64,000 bases of DNA from Nitrospirota bacterium (lineage in GTDB: Bacteria > Nitrospirota > Nitrospiria > SBBL01 > JAADHI01), in contig JAJDBX010000018.1 in the NCBI GenBank assembly GCA_029261135.1, forward strand, positions 62,001 through 126,000. Reading direction: 5' to 3'. The notes under the pieces are model-generated. The model saw only the letters and a list, made by a program, of their open reading frames with translations, was not told where the DNA came from and searched no databases. Both the position numbers and the translations under genes were made by a program. Below are positions 55,659 to 64,000 of this stretch, one piece after another. The first letter of the stretch is position 1. Every line of letters starts with the position of its first letter.

Positions 55659-56462
55659 TTACTCCGATAAAAAAGAAATCAATGCCTCTGCCACAACAGC
55701 GGGTTGATCCATCTGCGGAAGGTGCCCACAGTTAGAGAGCTTAATCAATGTTGAATTGGGTAAGCGTCCGTGTAGATACAAACCATGACGCTCTGAAAGC
55801 CAACGGTCATTTTCTCCCCATAAAATCAGGATAGACTGCTGTAGCTTGGGAAGCAAGACATCAATATTTTTGATTTGATCAATCGAAATGCCTCTCAAAA
55901 ATCGAAAGAGGTTTTTACGTTGTTGAAGCGTCGAAAAGGGCCGAACAACCCGATTGATAAGCGATTCAGTTAAAATACCTTGGTTATACAAGGATCGGGA
56001 AAAGATCGACTTGGCACATTTTTGGATGGCCTGCTTGTTTAATAAATAAGGTAGCAAGCGACCCAAGACCGGGCGACTCGCATTCCGTGCGGCAAAAGGC
56101 AGATCGGGGAGTCCATAAGGATTTAAAAGAACAATTTTCTCGATTCGCGCCAGCTCATGCCCTGCAAGCATGAGCGACAAACTGCCCCCCATTGAGCTCC
56201 CGACCAAAGAAATGCGATTGATCGCTTTATCCTCTAAAAAATGAAGCACCGCCATAACCATGCCAGACAAACTCTCCTGCCAATCTTCGGGAAGCGGGGT
56301 TAAACCAAAACCGGGCAAATCGAACGCGTAGACTGTAAATTGCTCAGAAAGGTAGGGGATCAGACGCTCCCAGGTTTCGAGTGAATCAAAAAGGCCATGT
56401 AATAAAAGTAAGGGCGGCCCCGATCCACATTCGATATAATGCAGTTTAGAATTTACTTTCAT
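55659..56462 (-). CDS. Alpha/beta hydrolase
   Basis: The 267-residue protein (ATG at 56462; an in-frame TTG at 56498 is an alternative) has the alpha/beta-hydrolase fold: oxyanion region LLLHGLFDSLETW, nucleophile Ser in GSSMGG, acid Asp in WGENDRW and His in NCGHLPQMD. These place it with esterase or C-C hydrolase-like enzymes; the substrate cannot be inferred. It is transcribed towards the activator gene. Confidence 0.9.
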   Translation of the reverse strand: MKVNSKLHYIECGSGPPLLLLHGLFDSLETWERLIPYLSEQFTVYAFDLPGFGLTPLPEDWQESLSGMVMAVLHFLEDKAINRISLVGSSMGGSLSLMLAGHELARIEKIVLLNPYGLPDLPFAARNASRPVLGRLLPYLLNKQAIQKCAKSIFSRSLYNQGILTESLINRVVRPFSTLQQRKNLFRFLRGISIDQIKNIDVLLPKLQQSILILWGENDRWLSERHGLYLHGRLPNSTLIKLSNCGHLPQMDQPAVVAEALISFLSE

Positions 56463-56511
56463 CAGAAATGAACTAACAAACACATAAGGCAATGTCAACG
56501 CTTCTTCTTGC

Positions 56512-56540
56512 TTGTTTTTTTAATGAGATCCTTTTATATA
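56512..56540 (+). promoter_or_regulatory. Promoter of cutA-glycosylase operon
   Basis: TTGTTT (56512-56517), 17 bases, TATATA (56535-56540), 29 bases before the cutA start codon, which has its own GGAGA site. Confidence 0.45.
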
Positions 56541-56568
56541 TGGTCTCGTTCCTTCGGAGAATCTCATT

Positions 56569-56889
56569 ATGGACGAAATTGTCGTATTCATCACCACCGC
56601 ATCAAAAGAAGAAGCCGAAAAAATTGGGACTGCTCTCGTGGAACAAAAATTAGCCGCCTGCGCCAATATCCTCCCGCAAATCACCTCCATTTTTTCTTGG
56701 AAAGGGAGAACATGCAAAGAAACGGAATGTCTGATAATTCTAAAAAGCCGTTCGTCCCTTTTCGAAAAATTATCGGCCACCGTCAAAAAAGGCCACAGTA
56801 ATGAAATCCCCGAGATCATCGCCCTACCCATCGTCTCCGGGTCAGAAGCGTACCTAAAATGGCTTCATGAAAACACAAAGCCGATATAA
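56569..56889 (+). CDS. cutA: CutA divalent-ion tolerance protein
   Basis: The 106-residue trimeric protein has the CutA1 pattern: FITTASKEEAEKIGTALVEQKLAACANILP, split here by strands, then SIFSWKGRTCKETECLIILKS and EIPEIIALPIVSGSEAYLKWL. It is linked to copper and other metal tolerance in some bacteria though its role is debated. Its end overlaps the glycosylase start by 23 bases. Confidence 0.96.
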   Translation: MDEIVVFITTASKEEAEKIGTALVEQKLAACANILPQITSIFSWKGRTCKETECLIILKSRSSLFEKLSATVKKGHSNEIPEIIALPIVSGSEAYLKWLHENTKPI

Positions 56890-57547
56890 GGCTTCTAAGC
56901 CCTCCATTGTAGAAGAGATCTACCAAAAGCTTTACGCCCATTTTGGCCCACAACATTGGTGGCCCGCTGAAAGTCCTTTCGAGGTCATCATCGGCGCAAT
57001 CCTCACGCAAAACACCGCATGGACCAATGTTGAAACGGCCATCACAGAACTCCGGAAAAACAATTGCCTCACGCTGGAGGCAATTTTGAATATTCCCCAA
57101 GAAAAGCTGGGCACACTCATCCGTTCCAGTGGTTTTTTTAATCAAAAAGTACGACGCTTAAAAACAATCACCTCATTCATTTTTACCAATTATGAAGGAT
57201 CACTCGATCAAATGTTTTCAGAACCTGTTGAAGTTTTGAGGGAAAACCTACTTACCCTCAATGGGCTTGGCCCTGAAACGGTTGATTCTATTCTCCTTTA
57301 TGCCGGGAAACATCCTGTTTTCGTCATCGACGCATACACCAAACGCATTTTTTCGAGACATTGCCTCATTGATGACAAGGCCTCATATGAAAATATACAA
57401 GATTACTTTACGTCACAACAAAATCATCACACGCAAACCTTCAATGAATACCATGCCCTCATCGTTAAAACGGCCAAAATCTATTGCAAGAAAACAGCAA
57501 GTTGCTCCGACTGTCCACTCCGGTCTATTCCAAGCATTTATCAATAA
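56867..57547 (+). CDS. HhH-GPD DNA glycosylase (endonuclease III-related)
   Basis: The 226-residue protein has EVIIGAILTQNTAWTNVE and the helix-hairpin-helix LNGLGPETVDSILLYAG followed by the conserved Asp in FVIDAYTKRI. The Lys that makes Nth a lyase is replaced by Glu (GPET), so a monofunctional glycosylase such as the MagIII/COG2231 type is more likely, removing alkylated bases. The C-terminal Cys cluster shows only three Cys (YCKKTASCSDCP) before the end. It overlaps cutA by 23 bases. Confidence 0.85.
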   Translation: MKTQSRYKASKPSIVEEIYQKLYAHFGPQHWWPAESPFEVIIGAILTQNTAWTNVETAITELRKNNCLTLEAILNIPQEKLGTLIRSSGFFNQKVRRLKTITSFIFTNYEGSLDQMFSEPVEVLRENLLTLNGLGPETVDSILLYAGKHPVFVIDAYTKRIFSRHCLIDDKASYENIQDYFTSQQNHHTQTFNEYHALIVKTAKIYCKKTASCSDCPLRSIPSIYQ

Positions 57548-57553
57548 GTACAA

Positions 57554-57582
57554 TTGACTTTGTTTCTCAAATTAAGTATCGT
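57554..57582 (+). promoter_or_regulatory. Sigma-70 promoter of OprP-like gene
   Basis: TTGACT (57554-57559), 17 bases, TATCGT (57577-57582), about 100 bases before the start codon at 57684. Confidence 0.5.
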
Positions 57583-57683
57583 CCGAAAATTCAGAAAATA
57601 GATATTGCAAACCCGCCAAATAAAGACCATTTTAAAAATCCAATTCCCAACATCAAAATAAACACATGAAAGTGAGGCAAGAC

Positions 57684-58793
57684 ATGAAAAAAGGAATCAC
57701 CCTAAGTCTTTTAATATTACTCTTCCTCCTTCCGAGACAAAACGTTGCGGAAGGAGCCACGATGTTCCTTGAAAAAGATGGCATCAAAGTAGGCTATGAC
57801 AACGGGTTTTTAATCAATGCAAAAGACCAATTTGAAATGAAGTTTGGCGCATGGATTCAATTCCAGCATGAATATATCGATAATGAAAATGCACCCAACA
57901 CCTCTTCCTTTAAGGTCGCCAAGGGGCGGCTGCGCTGGTCTGGCTTTATGTATAGCCCGAAGTTTGCTTACGTCATCCAGTTGGAACTTGCTGACCCCAA
58001 TAATACGGCTGGAACCAAAGAGGTCTCACTAAAAGATTTCGCGATTGACATTAAACATTATAAAAACGTCAAGGTGCGCCTCGGACAATTTAAAGTTCCA
58101 TTCAACCGTCAGCAAATGGCTTTTTTTGGCGACCTTCAGTTTGTGGATGCCTCACGGGCGTCCAAGGCATTCAACGCGAATCAGGCCAATGCCAGAGATA
58201 TCGGGATTATGATGAACGGCTCACGGGACGACCATCATCTACAATATTTTGTGGGTTTCTTTAATGGAAACGGCATTAATCAACCCGGCAACAATGACAA
58301 CACACAATACCTCTCCGTGGCACGAATTGTATTCAACCCTTTCGGGCCGATGTCAATCTCTGAGTCAGACGTCGCAAATACCCAACAAAAGCTTCTTTCT
58401 GTCGGGGGTGGTTTTGCATATGATGCAGGTAATACGGATGGCACAACACCCGGCTCTGCACGCACCCTCGCACTAGAGGCAGCCTTTAAACACCAGGGAC
58501 GATCACTCCAAGGAGAATATTATTCGCGTAGCGTCAAAGGAAATACTGATGCACGTGGCTTCTACCTTCAAGGCGGGATTTTCATCGTGCCAGAAAAAAC
58601 GGAAGTGGCCGCACGTTATGCAGTCGTCAATCCAGAAGGGGGCGACAATAACCTTGAAGAACTAACCCTCGGGCTGAACATCTTCTTTGCCGGACATCGA
58701 CGCAAGCTTCAGATTGATCTATCCAATATTTCATCAGATGTGAACAATACCGACGATCAACGCATTAGAACACAGTATCAAATTGCATTCTAA
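57684..58793 (+). CDS. OprP/OprO-type outer-membrane porin
   Basis: The ATG at 57684 has GAGG six bases upstream and gives 369 residues. After the signal peptide comes GIKVGYDNGFLINAKDQFEMKFG, then RLRWSGFMYSPKFAYVIQLEL and RLGQFKVPFNRQQM, all typical of the phosphate-selective porin O/P family. The chain ends in QIAF. These porins take up phosphate or other anions; selectivity is not shown by sequence. It is single with its own promoter and terminator. Confidence 0.88.
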   Translation: MKKGITLSLLILLFLLPRQNVAEGATMFLEKDGIKVGYDNGFLINAKDQFEMKFGAWIQFQHEYIDNENAPNTSSFKVAKGRLRWSGFMYSPKFAYVIQLELADPNNTAGTKEVSLKDFAIDIKHYKNVKVRLGQFKVPFNRQQMAFFGDLQFVDASRASKAFNANQANARDIGIMMNGSRDDHHLQYFVGFFNGNGINQPGNNDNTQYLSVARIVFNPFGPMSISESDVANTQQKLLSVGGGFAYDAGNTDGTTPGSARTLALEAAFKHQGRSLQGEYYSRSVKGNTDARGFYLQGGIFIVPEKTEVAARYAVVNPEGGDNNLEELTLGLNIFFAGHRRKLQIDLSNISSDVNNTDDQRIRTQYQIAF

Positions 58794-58798
58794 ATACT

Positions 58799-58832
58799 TT
58801 TTCCGCCAAGTGTTTAAACACTTGGCGGAAAA
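58799..58832 (+). terminator. 34-base perfect palindrome terminator
   Basis: Arms of 17 bases (58799-58815 and 58816-58832) are perfect reverse complements, beginning five bases after the porin stop codon. The outer U/A pairs mean the RNA ends its stem in A residues, and no separate T-run follows. Confidence 0.65.
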
Positions 58833-58905
58833 TTTAGATCCATTTTTCAAAGCTTATCCGGAACAATTCTTTCATTTCCCATCACCAAAAAACACCGAAT
58901 CAAAC

Positions 58906-58935
58906 TTGCAGACCCACTTTTTCCAGTGCTATATT
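58906..58935 (+). promoter_or_regulatory. Sigma-70 promoter of ATP-grasp-like operon
   Basis: TTGCAG (58906-58911), 18 bases, TATATT (58930-58935). The start of transcription would lie near 58942, only about 26 bases before the TTG start. Confidence 0.45.
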
Positions 58936-58967
58936 GACCCACATGACCTATATCGAGAACGGAAACC

Positions 58968-60440
58968 TTGGCCGCTAACAGTACCCTCTCTCTCAGTATA
59001 TTGGCGCAGCAGCGGATCAACGACTGCACCGCGATCAGAGCCGACCTGCAGGAAGGGGGAATCTATCGAACCTTTCAAAATTCGGCATCTGATGGCACTG
59101 ACCCAAATCAAAGTAACGATCTTTGGCGTATCGCGACAAGCCCTTATCCTCTTTCGAAAGAGGAGACGCTTTTCCTTAAATCACTCGGCAAACACCTTCT
59201 CACTTTTTATGAAGCCAGTAATCGCCTCTATTACGAAAGTCTTAATGGACTAGCGCCCCCTTGGGTTGCCGCCTATCTGAACATTGGGAAACCGGAGTCG
59301 GTGACTGAATACGCCCGAATGAACCGTTTTAAACGAGATCTCCCGCAGATCATTCGCCCAGATCTCATTCCCACAGAAACAGGGATGATCGCGACAGAAC
59401 TGGATGCTGTGCCCGGCGGGATGGGCCAAACGGCAGCACTCTCGGCGGCTTATCATGCCACCTTAAAAGACGGAGCTTCTTTGGTCGGCGGGCAGGATGG
59501 GATGGTCATCGGCTTTGAGCGGATGATCCGGGCAATGAGCGACAATCCCAATCCCTTTTTAGTGATTGTGGTCTCCGAAGAATCTAAAAGTTATCGCCCC
59601 GAGATGCTCTGGCTCACAAAAGCCCTCAAAAAACGGGGCCTTTTGACCGTCGTTGTTATCCCCAAATCCGTTATTTTTACGGAAGAAGGTCTCTGGGTTG
59701 AAGTAGATGGAGAAAAAAGACAGGTTGATGTACTTTATCGATTTTTTGAACTTTTTGACCTCAAAAACATTCCAAAATCAGAACTCATGCTCTATGCCGC
59801 AAAAAAGAAACAAGTCATCCTTACCCCGCCAGCAAAGGCTCATCTTGAAGAAAAGAGCCTCTTTGCCCTTTTTCATCATCCAGAGCTCCAAACTTTTTGG
59901 CATCGCCATTTAGGAGCAGAATGTCATGAGGTGCTTCAGGAAATTTTCCCGAAAACCTGGATTATGGATCCCACTGAAGTCCCGCCCCACGCCCTGATTC
60001 CAGATTTGATGCTTTCGGGTCATCCCCTGTCTGATTTTCGCCAATTGGGGAAGGCTTCCAAGAAAGAGCGAGAATTTGCCATCAAGCCGTCCGGTTTTTC
60101 AGAATTGGCCTGGGGCAGCCGAGGCGTTTCTGTGGGACACGATCTTTCAGAAAAAGATTGGCAAGTGTCGATTGATCATGCATTAGCCCGATTTAAGACC
60201 ACACCTTACATTCTCCAAGAATTTCACAAAGGGAAAAAGCTGCGATTAGAATACTATCATTTTGAAAAAGACCAACTCATTGAGATGGAAGGGCGAGCCC
60301 GTCTCTCACCCTATTACTTTATTGAAGGAAAAGAAGCGCATTTGGCAGGGGTATTGGCCACAGTCTGCTCTTTGGAGAAAAAACTAATCCACGGCATGGT
60401 GGATGCCATCATGGCGCCATGTAGCGTTTCTTTATTTTAA
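58968..60440 (+). CDS. ATP-grasp-like protein, possibly glutathionylspermidine-synthase-like
   Basis: The 490-residue frame starts at a TTG; the next Met is over 100 residues in, so a non-ATG start is needed. An ELDAVPGGMGQTAALSAAYH segment, a central VLYRFFELFDL and a later EREFAIKPSGFSELAWGSRGV followed by PYILQEFHKGKKLRLEYY resemble the circularly arranged ATP-grasp fold of peptide-bond-forming ligases. I cannot match it confidently to a named family. It is followed 13 bases later by a glutaredoxin gene, which fits thiol or peptide chemistry. Confidence 0.6.
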   Translation: MAANSTLSLSILAQQRINDCTAIRADLQEGGIYRTFQNSASDGTDPNQSNDLWRIATSPYPLSKEETLFLKSLGKHLLTFYEASNRLYYESLNGLAPPWVAAYLNIGKPESVTEYARMNRFKRDLPQIIRPDLIPTETGMIATELDAVPGGMGQTAALSAAYHATLKDGASLVGGQDGMVIGFERMIRAMSDNPNPFLVIVVSEESKSYRPEMLWLTKALKKRGLLTVVVIPKSVIFTEEGLWVEVDGEKRQVDVLYRFFELFDLKNIPKSELMLYAAKKKQVILTPPAKAHLEEKSLFALFHHPELQTFWHRHLGAECHEVLQEIFPKTWIMDPTEVPPHALIPDLMLSGHPLSDFRQLGKASKKEREFAIKPSGFSELAWGSRGVSVGHDLSEKDWQVSIDHALARFKTTPYILQEFHKGKKLRLEYYHFEKDQLIEMEGRARLSPYYFIEGKEAHLAGVLATVCSLEKKLIHGMVDAIMAPCSVSLF

Positions 60441-60453
60441 TTTTGGAGGAGTT

Positions 60454-60684
60454 TTGAAGCTATACAACATGGAATACTGCCCCTACTGCGTGATGGTTCG
60501 AGAAAAACTTGACAGCCTTGGACTGACCTATGACAAAATAGAAGTTCCACCGATGCAGCATATGCGTCAGGAAGTTTTTGAGGTTTCGGGACAATATACC
60601 GTCCCCGTCCTGGTAGACGAAGACCAGGTATTCGATGATGAAAACAAGATCATTTCTTATCTGGATGACAAATATGGCAAATAA
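60454..60684 (+). CDS. Glutaredoxin
   Basis: A TTG at 60454, just after GGAGG, gives KLYNMEYCPYCVMVREKLDSLGL: the first strand and the CPYC active site of a dithiol glutaredoxin. The later TVPVLVDEDQVFDDENKIISYLD is also typical. The product has 76 residues, a normal minimal glutaredoxin length. It reduces disulfides or mixed thiols in the cytoplasm. It follows the ATP-grasp-like gene in one operon. Confidence 0.92.
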   Translation: MKLYNMEYCPYCVMVREKLDSLGLTYDKIEVPPMQHMRQEVFEVSGQYTVPVLVDEDQVFDDENKIISYLDDKYGK

Positions 60685-60735
60685 AAAAAGATGGACACCT
60701 GAAAGGACGCATTCACTCATGGGAGATTATTCGTA

Positions 60736-61848
60736 GTGGATCAATGGCAAAAGGATCTTAAAGAAAGCATTCATGATGTAGACAGCCTTGAAAAGGTATT
60801 GGGCGTCCCTGCCGATCCGATCCGTGATATTGTGAAAGAATATCCGATGCGGATCACCCCTTATCTCCTAAAGCAAATCAAGGACAAAGGCGATGCCATT
60901 GCCTTACAGGTGATCCCTACTGTTGATGAAGCCTACCCAGAAACGGGTTGTGAGGCAGAAGATCCCCTTCACGAAGAAAAAGACAGTCCCGTCCCCGGTT
61001 TGGTGCACCGTTATCCAGATCGTGTGCTTCTTTTTGTGACCAATCAATGCCCGATCTACTGCCGATTTTGCACACGAAAACGCTTCGTCGGATCTCCCGG
61101 GACACTCACTCCCGAAAACCTGGATAAAGTCGTGGCCTACATTTCAGCCCATACTGAAATTCGTGACATCATCTTTTCCGGGGGCGATCCGTTAATGGTG
61201 GTGGATAAGCTCCTTGAACGCATTCTTTCTGCCCTGAGAGGTATTCCACATTTGGAAATTATTCGCCTGGGCACCCGTGTTCCGGGCACCTTGCCGTCTC
61301 GGATCACACAAGCATTTTGCGACATGGTCAAAAAATATCACCCACTTTACATGAACCTGCACTTTAACCATCCAGACGAAATCACTCCAGAAGTCACGCA
61401 AGCCTGTGGCATGCTGGCTGATGCAGGGATTCCCCTGGGCAGCCAAACGGTGTTAATGGAAGGAATTAATGACGACCCCCAGGTGATGAAGTCGCTGATG
61501 CAAAAGCTTCTGGCGATCCGCGTAAAGCCCTATTATATTTATCAGGCAGACCTGGTTCGCGGCACGAAGCATTTTAGAACCCGCGTTGAAAAAGGCTTGG
61601 AGATTATTTCCGCGCTTCGAGGGCATACCTCCGGGATGGCTGTTCCCCATTTTGTCATTGATGCGCCGCAAGGCGGCGGAAAAGTCGCAATTTTGCCGGA
61701 AGGCACCTTGCTCCACATTGACGATGACGAAGTCATCGTCAAAAACTACGAAGAAAAAATATTCAAATATCCTCAACCGAAACCAACGAAATCCGATAAA
61801 ATCGAAAATGGACTCCCCCTCATGACTTCGCAGGATCGGGAAGGCTGA
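60736..61848 (+). CDS. kamA: Lysine 2,3-aminomutase family radical SAM enzyme
   Basis: The 370-residue protein starts at a GTG with GGGAG ten bases upstream. The radical SAM cluster is CPIYCRFC (Cys105, 109, 112). The segment IFSGGDPLMV and the C-terminal PHFVIDAPQGGGKVAILP, with the PLP-binding Lys, are specific for this family. Lysine 2,3-aminomutases make beta-lysine as an osmolyte or degradation intermediate; EpmB relatives modify lysine for EF-P. The size and tail favour the KamA/AblA type. No ablB acetyltransferase is adjacent. Confidence 0.93.
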   Translation: MDQWQKDLKESIHDVDSLEKVLGVPADPIRDIVKEYPMRITPYLLKQIKDKGDAIALQVIPTVDEAYPETGCEAEDPLHEEKDSPVPGLVHRYPDRVLLFVTNQCPIYCRFCTRKRFVGSPGTLTPENLDKVVAYISAHTEIRDIIFSGGDPLMVVDKLLERILSALRGIPHLEIIRLGTRVPGTLPSRITQAFCDMVKKYHPLYMNLHFNHPDEITPEVTQACGMLADAGIPLGSQTVLMEGINDDPQVMKSLMQKLLAIRVKPYYIYQADLVRGTKHFRTRVEKGLEIISALRGHTSGMAVPHFVIDAPQGGGKVAILPEGTLLHIDDDEVIVKNYEEKIFKYPQPKPTKSDKIENGLPLMTSQDREG

Positions 61849-61858
61849 CTTTAATTCA

Positions 61859-62395
61859 TCAGTATAATTTCAGGAAAGACTGAATCTGATTGGAAAGAAA
61901 TACGGCAATTTCCGAGACTGGAAAAGGCCATGCATAAAGTATCTCGGCTGAGGGATATTCTTTTTGCACACGTGCAATGGCTTCCGGGATATCTCCTTTT
62001 GAGTGTCCCCCCCCCCGTGTCATCATCGGGGTCGTCACCACGACCTTTTCTTCCGTCAAACCCACCGCTTCGCTGATCGCTTGATCAAGATCCGGCGCAC
62101 AAAATTCATTAAACCCCACAATCACCGGACACCCCGACTGAGACGCAAGATCATGCCCAAGCGTCATCGATCCAAAATGGAAAGGATCATTTTCTTTTGT
62201 GCGCGGCCACTGACGCATTTTCAAATCCAAGAGATCATGTTGCTGCAATATCTCTTTTTCGCTCACTTCTCCATGCTTGATCAAAGTGCGTAAATCAAAC
62301 AAGGCTTTGCGTTCACTCTTCGGGAAATCCTTTGGAGGGGTGCCGTGCATGGCCAGGACAATCACAAGCTTTGATTTTTCTTTTTCATGATTCAT
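61859..62395 (-). CDS. CbiX-like sirohydrochlorin chelatase family protein
   Basis: The 178-residue protein has VIVLAMHGTPPKDFP with the first metal-binding His, and VVTTPMMTRGGGHSKGDIP with the second His of the CbiX/SirB family, which inserts cobalt or iron into sirohydrochlorin. The central part is longer and more diverged than in short CbiX proteins. No cobalamin or siroheme gene is nearby. The ATG at 62395 is chosen; a TTG at 62419 is possible. Confidence 0.8.
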   Translation of the reverse strand: MNHEKEKSKLVIVLAMHGTPPKDFPKSERKALFDLRTLIKHGEVSEKEILQQHDLLDLKMRQWPRTKENDPFHFGSMTLGHDLASQSGCPVIVGFNEFCAPDLDQAISEAVGLTEEKVVVTTPMMTRGGGHSKGDIPEAIARVQKEYPSAEILYAWPFPVSEIAVFLSNQIQSFLKLY

Positions 62396-62478
62396 CGGTC
62401 TATTTTTATCGACAGACAAGACCTCATGTCAAGAAAAGAGTGCGTCTTTTCACAACCAAGATCATTCCTCACTGAGGC

Positions 62479-62507
62479 TTGACAGCTCTCCGAGGGATAC
62501 GTACTAT
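62479..62507 (+). promoter_or_regulatory. Sigma-70 promoter giving an apparently leaderless mRNA
   Basis: A perfect TTGACA (62479-62484), 17 bases, TACTAT (62502-62507). The predicted first base of the mRNA is at or next to the GTG start codon at 62515. Confidence 0.55.
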
Positions 62508-62514
62508 ATGCCCT

Positions 62515-63288
62515 GTGAAAATACATTTTCTTAAAATAATCCTCTTCTCTTTGGTGATTTTGATTCCGAATATTGCGCTGGCCGAACGCCCGTTTTTAAG
62601 GCTTGAAACCGCTATCCCGACACAAAGAGGCACCTATCGGCTCGAAAGCGGCTTGACACTGAACCGCCTATCGACAAACCATAAAAGAACAGAATTGAAC
62701 GTTGGACTTCGCTATGGCCTTATTCAAAATTTAGAGTTGGATCTTGAAGCCCCTTTACTTTTTGTCAGTAACAATGGGCAAAATAAAAACAGGCTGGGCG
62801 ATCTGCTCCTCAAAACAAAAATTAGATTTATCAAAGGCAGGGTGGCAAACCCGCTTTCCATTGCAGGTCAAATGATTATTAAGTTTCCAACAGCAGGAAA
62901 AGAGTCCCTCCTTGGAACAACCGGAGTCGTTGATATCGGATTTTTAGCCATTGCCAGCAAAACGTTCTCTCCTGCAACCGCCCATATCAATTTCGGATAT
63001 TATTTTATCGGGAATCCTGAGAGCGGCAACAAATCTGACCAGGTTCGCTACGCCCTCGGTTTAAATTTTAATGTGACAGACAGCCCCTTACAACTCATTG
63101 CTGAGATTTTTGGGCAATCCGATACCAGCAGCTCTTCCCCGACGACACCCGATACCTCGGTTGCCATGGGCGGGTTTTCGCTGCGAGCACGAGAGGATAT
63201 CAAGATCGACACCACCGTCGGCTTCGGCTTAAATCAAGAGTCACCTGATTATATTATTAATTTAGGAGGGACTTATATTTTTGAGTAA
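62515..63288 (+). CDS. Outer-membrane beta-barrel protein, MetA-phenol-pathway-like
   Basis: I place the start at the GTG at 62515: the longer frame would begin inside the promoter -35 box. The 257-residue product has a signal peptide ending NIALAE, then strands with LRLETAIPTQRGTYRLESGL, LRYGLIQNLELDLEAPLLF and GDLLLKTKIRF, resembling the Phenol_MetA_deg/transporter-like barrel family. It ends TYIFE. The family is of uncertain function despite its name. No ribosome site precedes the start, consistent with a leaderless message. Confidence 0.75.
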   Translation: MKIHFLKIILFSLVILIPNIALAERPFLRLETAIPTQRGTYRLESGLTLNRLSTNHKRTELNVGLRYGLIQNLELDLEAPLLFVSNNGQNKNRLGDLLLKTKIRFIKGRVANPLSIAGQMIIKFPTAGKESLLGTTGVVDIGFLAIASKTFSPATAHINFGYYFIGNPESGNKSDQVRYALGLNFNVTDSPLQLIAEIFGQSDTSSSSPTTPDTSVAMGGFSLRAREDIKIDTTVGFGLNQESPDYIINLGGTYIFE

Positions 63289-63298
63289 GACCGAAGGT

Positions 63299-64000
63299 TC
63301 AGACTTGTGCCTGATACGCTTCTTCTACCGCTTCAACAATCTTATGCACTGATAAACCATAAATATTTCTCAAGTATTCCTGATCCCCCACAATACTCGA
63401 AAAACCTGAACCTAAGCCTAGCCTTTTGAGTCTCGTTTTTTTCCCTGAAAGCTCTGCAAGTACTTCTGAAACGGCACTACCCAAACCCCCTGTAATACTG
63501 TGCTCTTCAATCGTCACAATAAGCGGTACTCGTTGCGCGGCTTCCTCTACAGCAACGCGATCAAAAGGCTTCAGGGTATGCATACTATAAAGCGCCACAC
63601 TAAACCCTTTTTGACAGAGCAGCTTCCTCGCCTCGACCACATTTTTTAAAATCCCTCCAGTCGAAATCAACAAGATATCATTCCCTTCAAAAAGTCGAAT
63701 CGCCTTTCCAATCTCAAAAGAAATTCCTTTCTCATGCACCTTTGGCTCTCCACCGCGCCCTAAACGAAGGTAAGAGGGGCCGGGTTTCTCGTAAACCGCA
63801 TAAGTCGCCGCCGCTGCTTCGACCGTATCTCCTGGAGCAACGACCGTCATCTCAGGCAATGATCGCATGATCGCCATATCTTCCGTTGCATGATGACTGA
63901 TACCGAGAGCACCATAACTCAATCCACATCCGATGGCCACGATTTTAACATTGGCTTTGTGGTAACAAATATCATTTCGAATTTGCTCTAAACAACGTAG
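63299..64000 (-). CDS. Transketolase C-terminal subunit, N-terminus outside window
   Basis: The frame is open to the window edge: 20 more codons upstream of the GTG at 63940 continue it (QIRNDICYHKANVKIVAIG), so the visible part is 233 residues and incomplete. GISHHATEDMAIMRSLPEMTVVAPGD is the pyrimidine-binding domain of transketolase, and the C-terminal domain has VTIEEHSITGGLGSAVSEVL. This is the separate C-terminal half of a two-gene transketolase, with the other half expected upstream on the minus strand. It acts in the non-oxidative pentose phosphate pathway or a related route. Confidence 0.92.
   Translation of the reverse strand, partial: LRCLEQIRNDICYHKANVKIVAIGCGLSYGALGISHHATEDMAIMRSLPEMTVVAPGDTVEAAAATYAVYEKPGPSYLRLGRGGEPKVHEKGISFEIGKAIRLFEGNDILLISTGGILKNVVEARKLLCQKGFSVALYSMHTLKPFDRVAVEEAAQRVPLIVTIEEHSITGGLGSAVSEVLAELSGKKTRLKRLGLGSGFSSIVGDQEYLRNIYGLSVHKIVEAVEEAYQAQV

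Overview
The window looks like a piece of chromosome from a Gram-negative (two-membrane) bacterium of moderate GC content. Evidence for two membranes includes many lipobox lipoproteins, LolCDE-type lipoprotein export genes, several outer-membrane beta-barrels ending in Phe and TPR-rich periplasmic proteins. GMP synthesis, lysyl-tRNA synthetase, GlnD/PII/AmtB nitrogen control, an Mrp sodium/proton antiporter and KamA mark it as core genome with accessory insertions. The mix is compatible with Nitrospirota, Nitrospinota or a deltaproteobacterium-like lineage, but I cannot fix the phylum from sequence alone. TTG and GTG starts are frequent.

Positions 1-10,400 (all minus strand) form the most unusual region. 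A textbook sigma-54 promoter (10359-10374) reads into two near-twin small secreted Asn/Gln/Ser-rich proteins, a third related one, a fourth possibly related one and a CsgG-like protein. A second promoter (7347-7375) then drives a TPR/trypsin-like protease lipoprotein, a Ser/Thr kinase with a PEGA domain, three more CsgG/FlgO-like proteins (one fused to a cysteine-less redoxin domain) and a truncated lipoprotein. I read this as an envelope secretion or surface-assembly system with its own sensing module. That function is inferred.

Positions 10,500-24,200 hold guaB and guaA separated by a folded inverted-repeat element, an AmpG-like permease, a DUF493 protein, an M3 oligopeptidase and a Mut7-C pseudogene with three lesions. 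These are followed by a GC-richer two-gene island (DUF1611 plus an ornithine/alanine-racemase-like protein) and several envelope genes.

Positions 24,300-42,400 carry a NitT/TauT-type ABC transporter without a binding protein, elbB, a YqgE/AlgH protein, a DUF4124/retropepsin-like protein, a MORN-repeat/C13-peptidase lipoprotein, and lysS with a LolC/E-LolD pair. After these come a His/Gly/Met-rich CpxP-like protein, an outer-membrane protein gene split by one amber codon, a DUF4388 protein, a winged-helix/GT51 fusion, a decayed IS481-type transposase and a LolA-like protein.

Positions 42,300-55,600 hold nitrogen and ion functions: glnD, the complete mrpABCDEFG operon, amtB-glnB, an outer-membrane protein and a sigma-54 activator without a sensor domain. 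The activator's leader contains a strong intrinsic terminator and may be an attenuator or a small RNA. Several very long perfect hairpins surround amtB-glnB.

Positions 55,600-64,000 hold a hydrolase, cutA, a DNA glycosylase, an OprP-like porin, an ATP-grasp-like protein, glutaredoxin, kamA, a CbiX-like protein, a beta-barrel protein with an apparently leaderless mRNA, and a split transketolase C-terminal subunit that runs off the window. No rRNA, tRNA or CRISPR array was seen.
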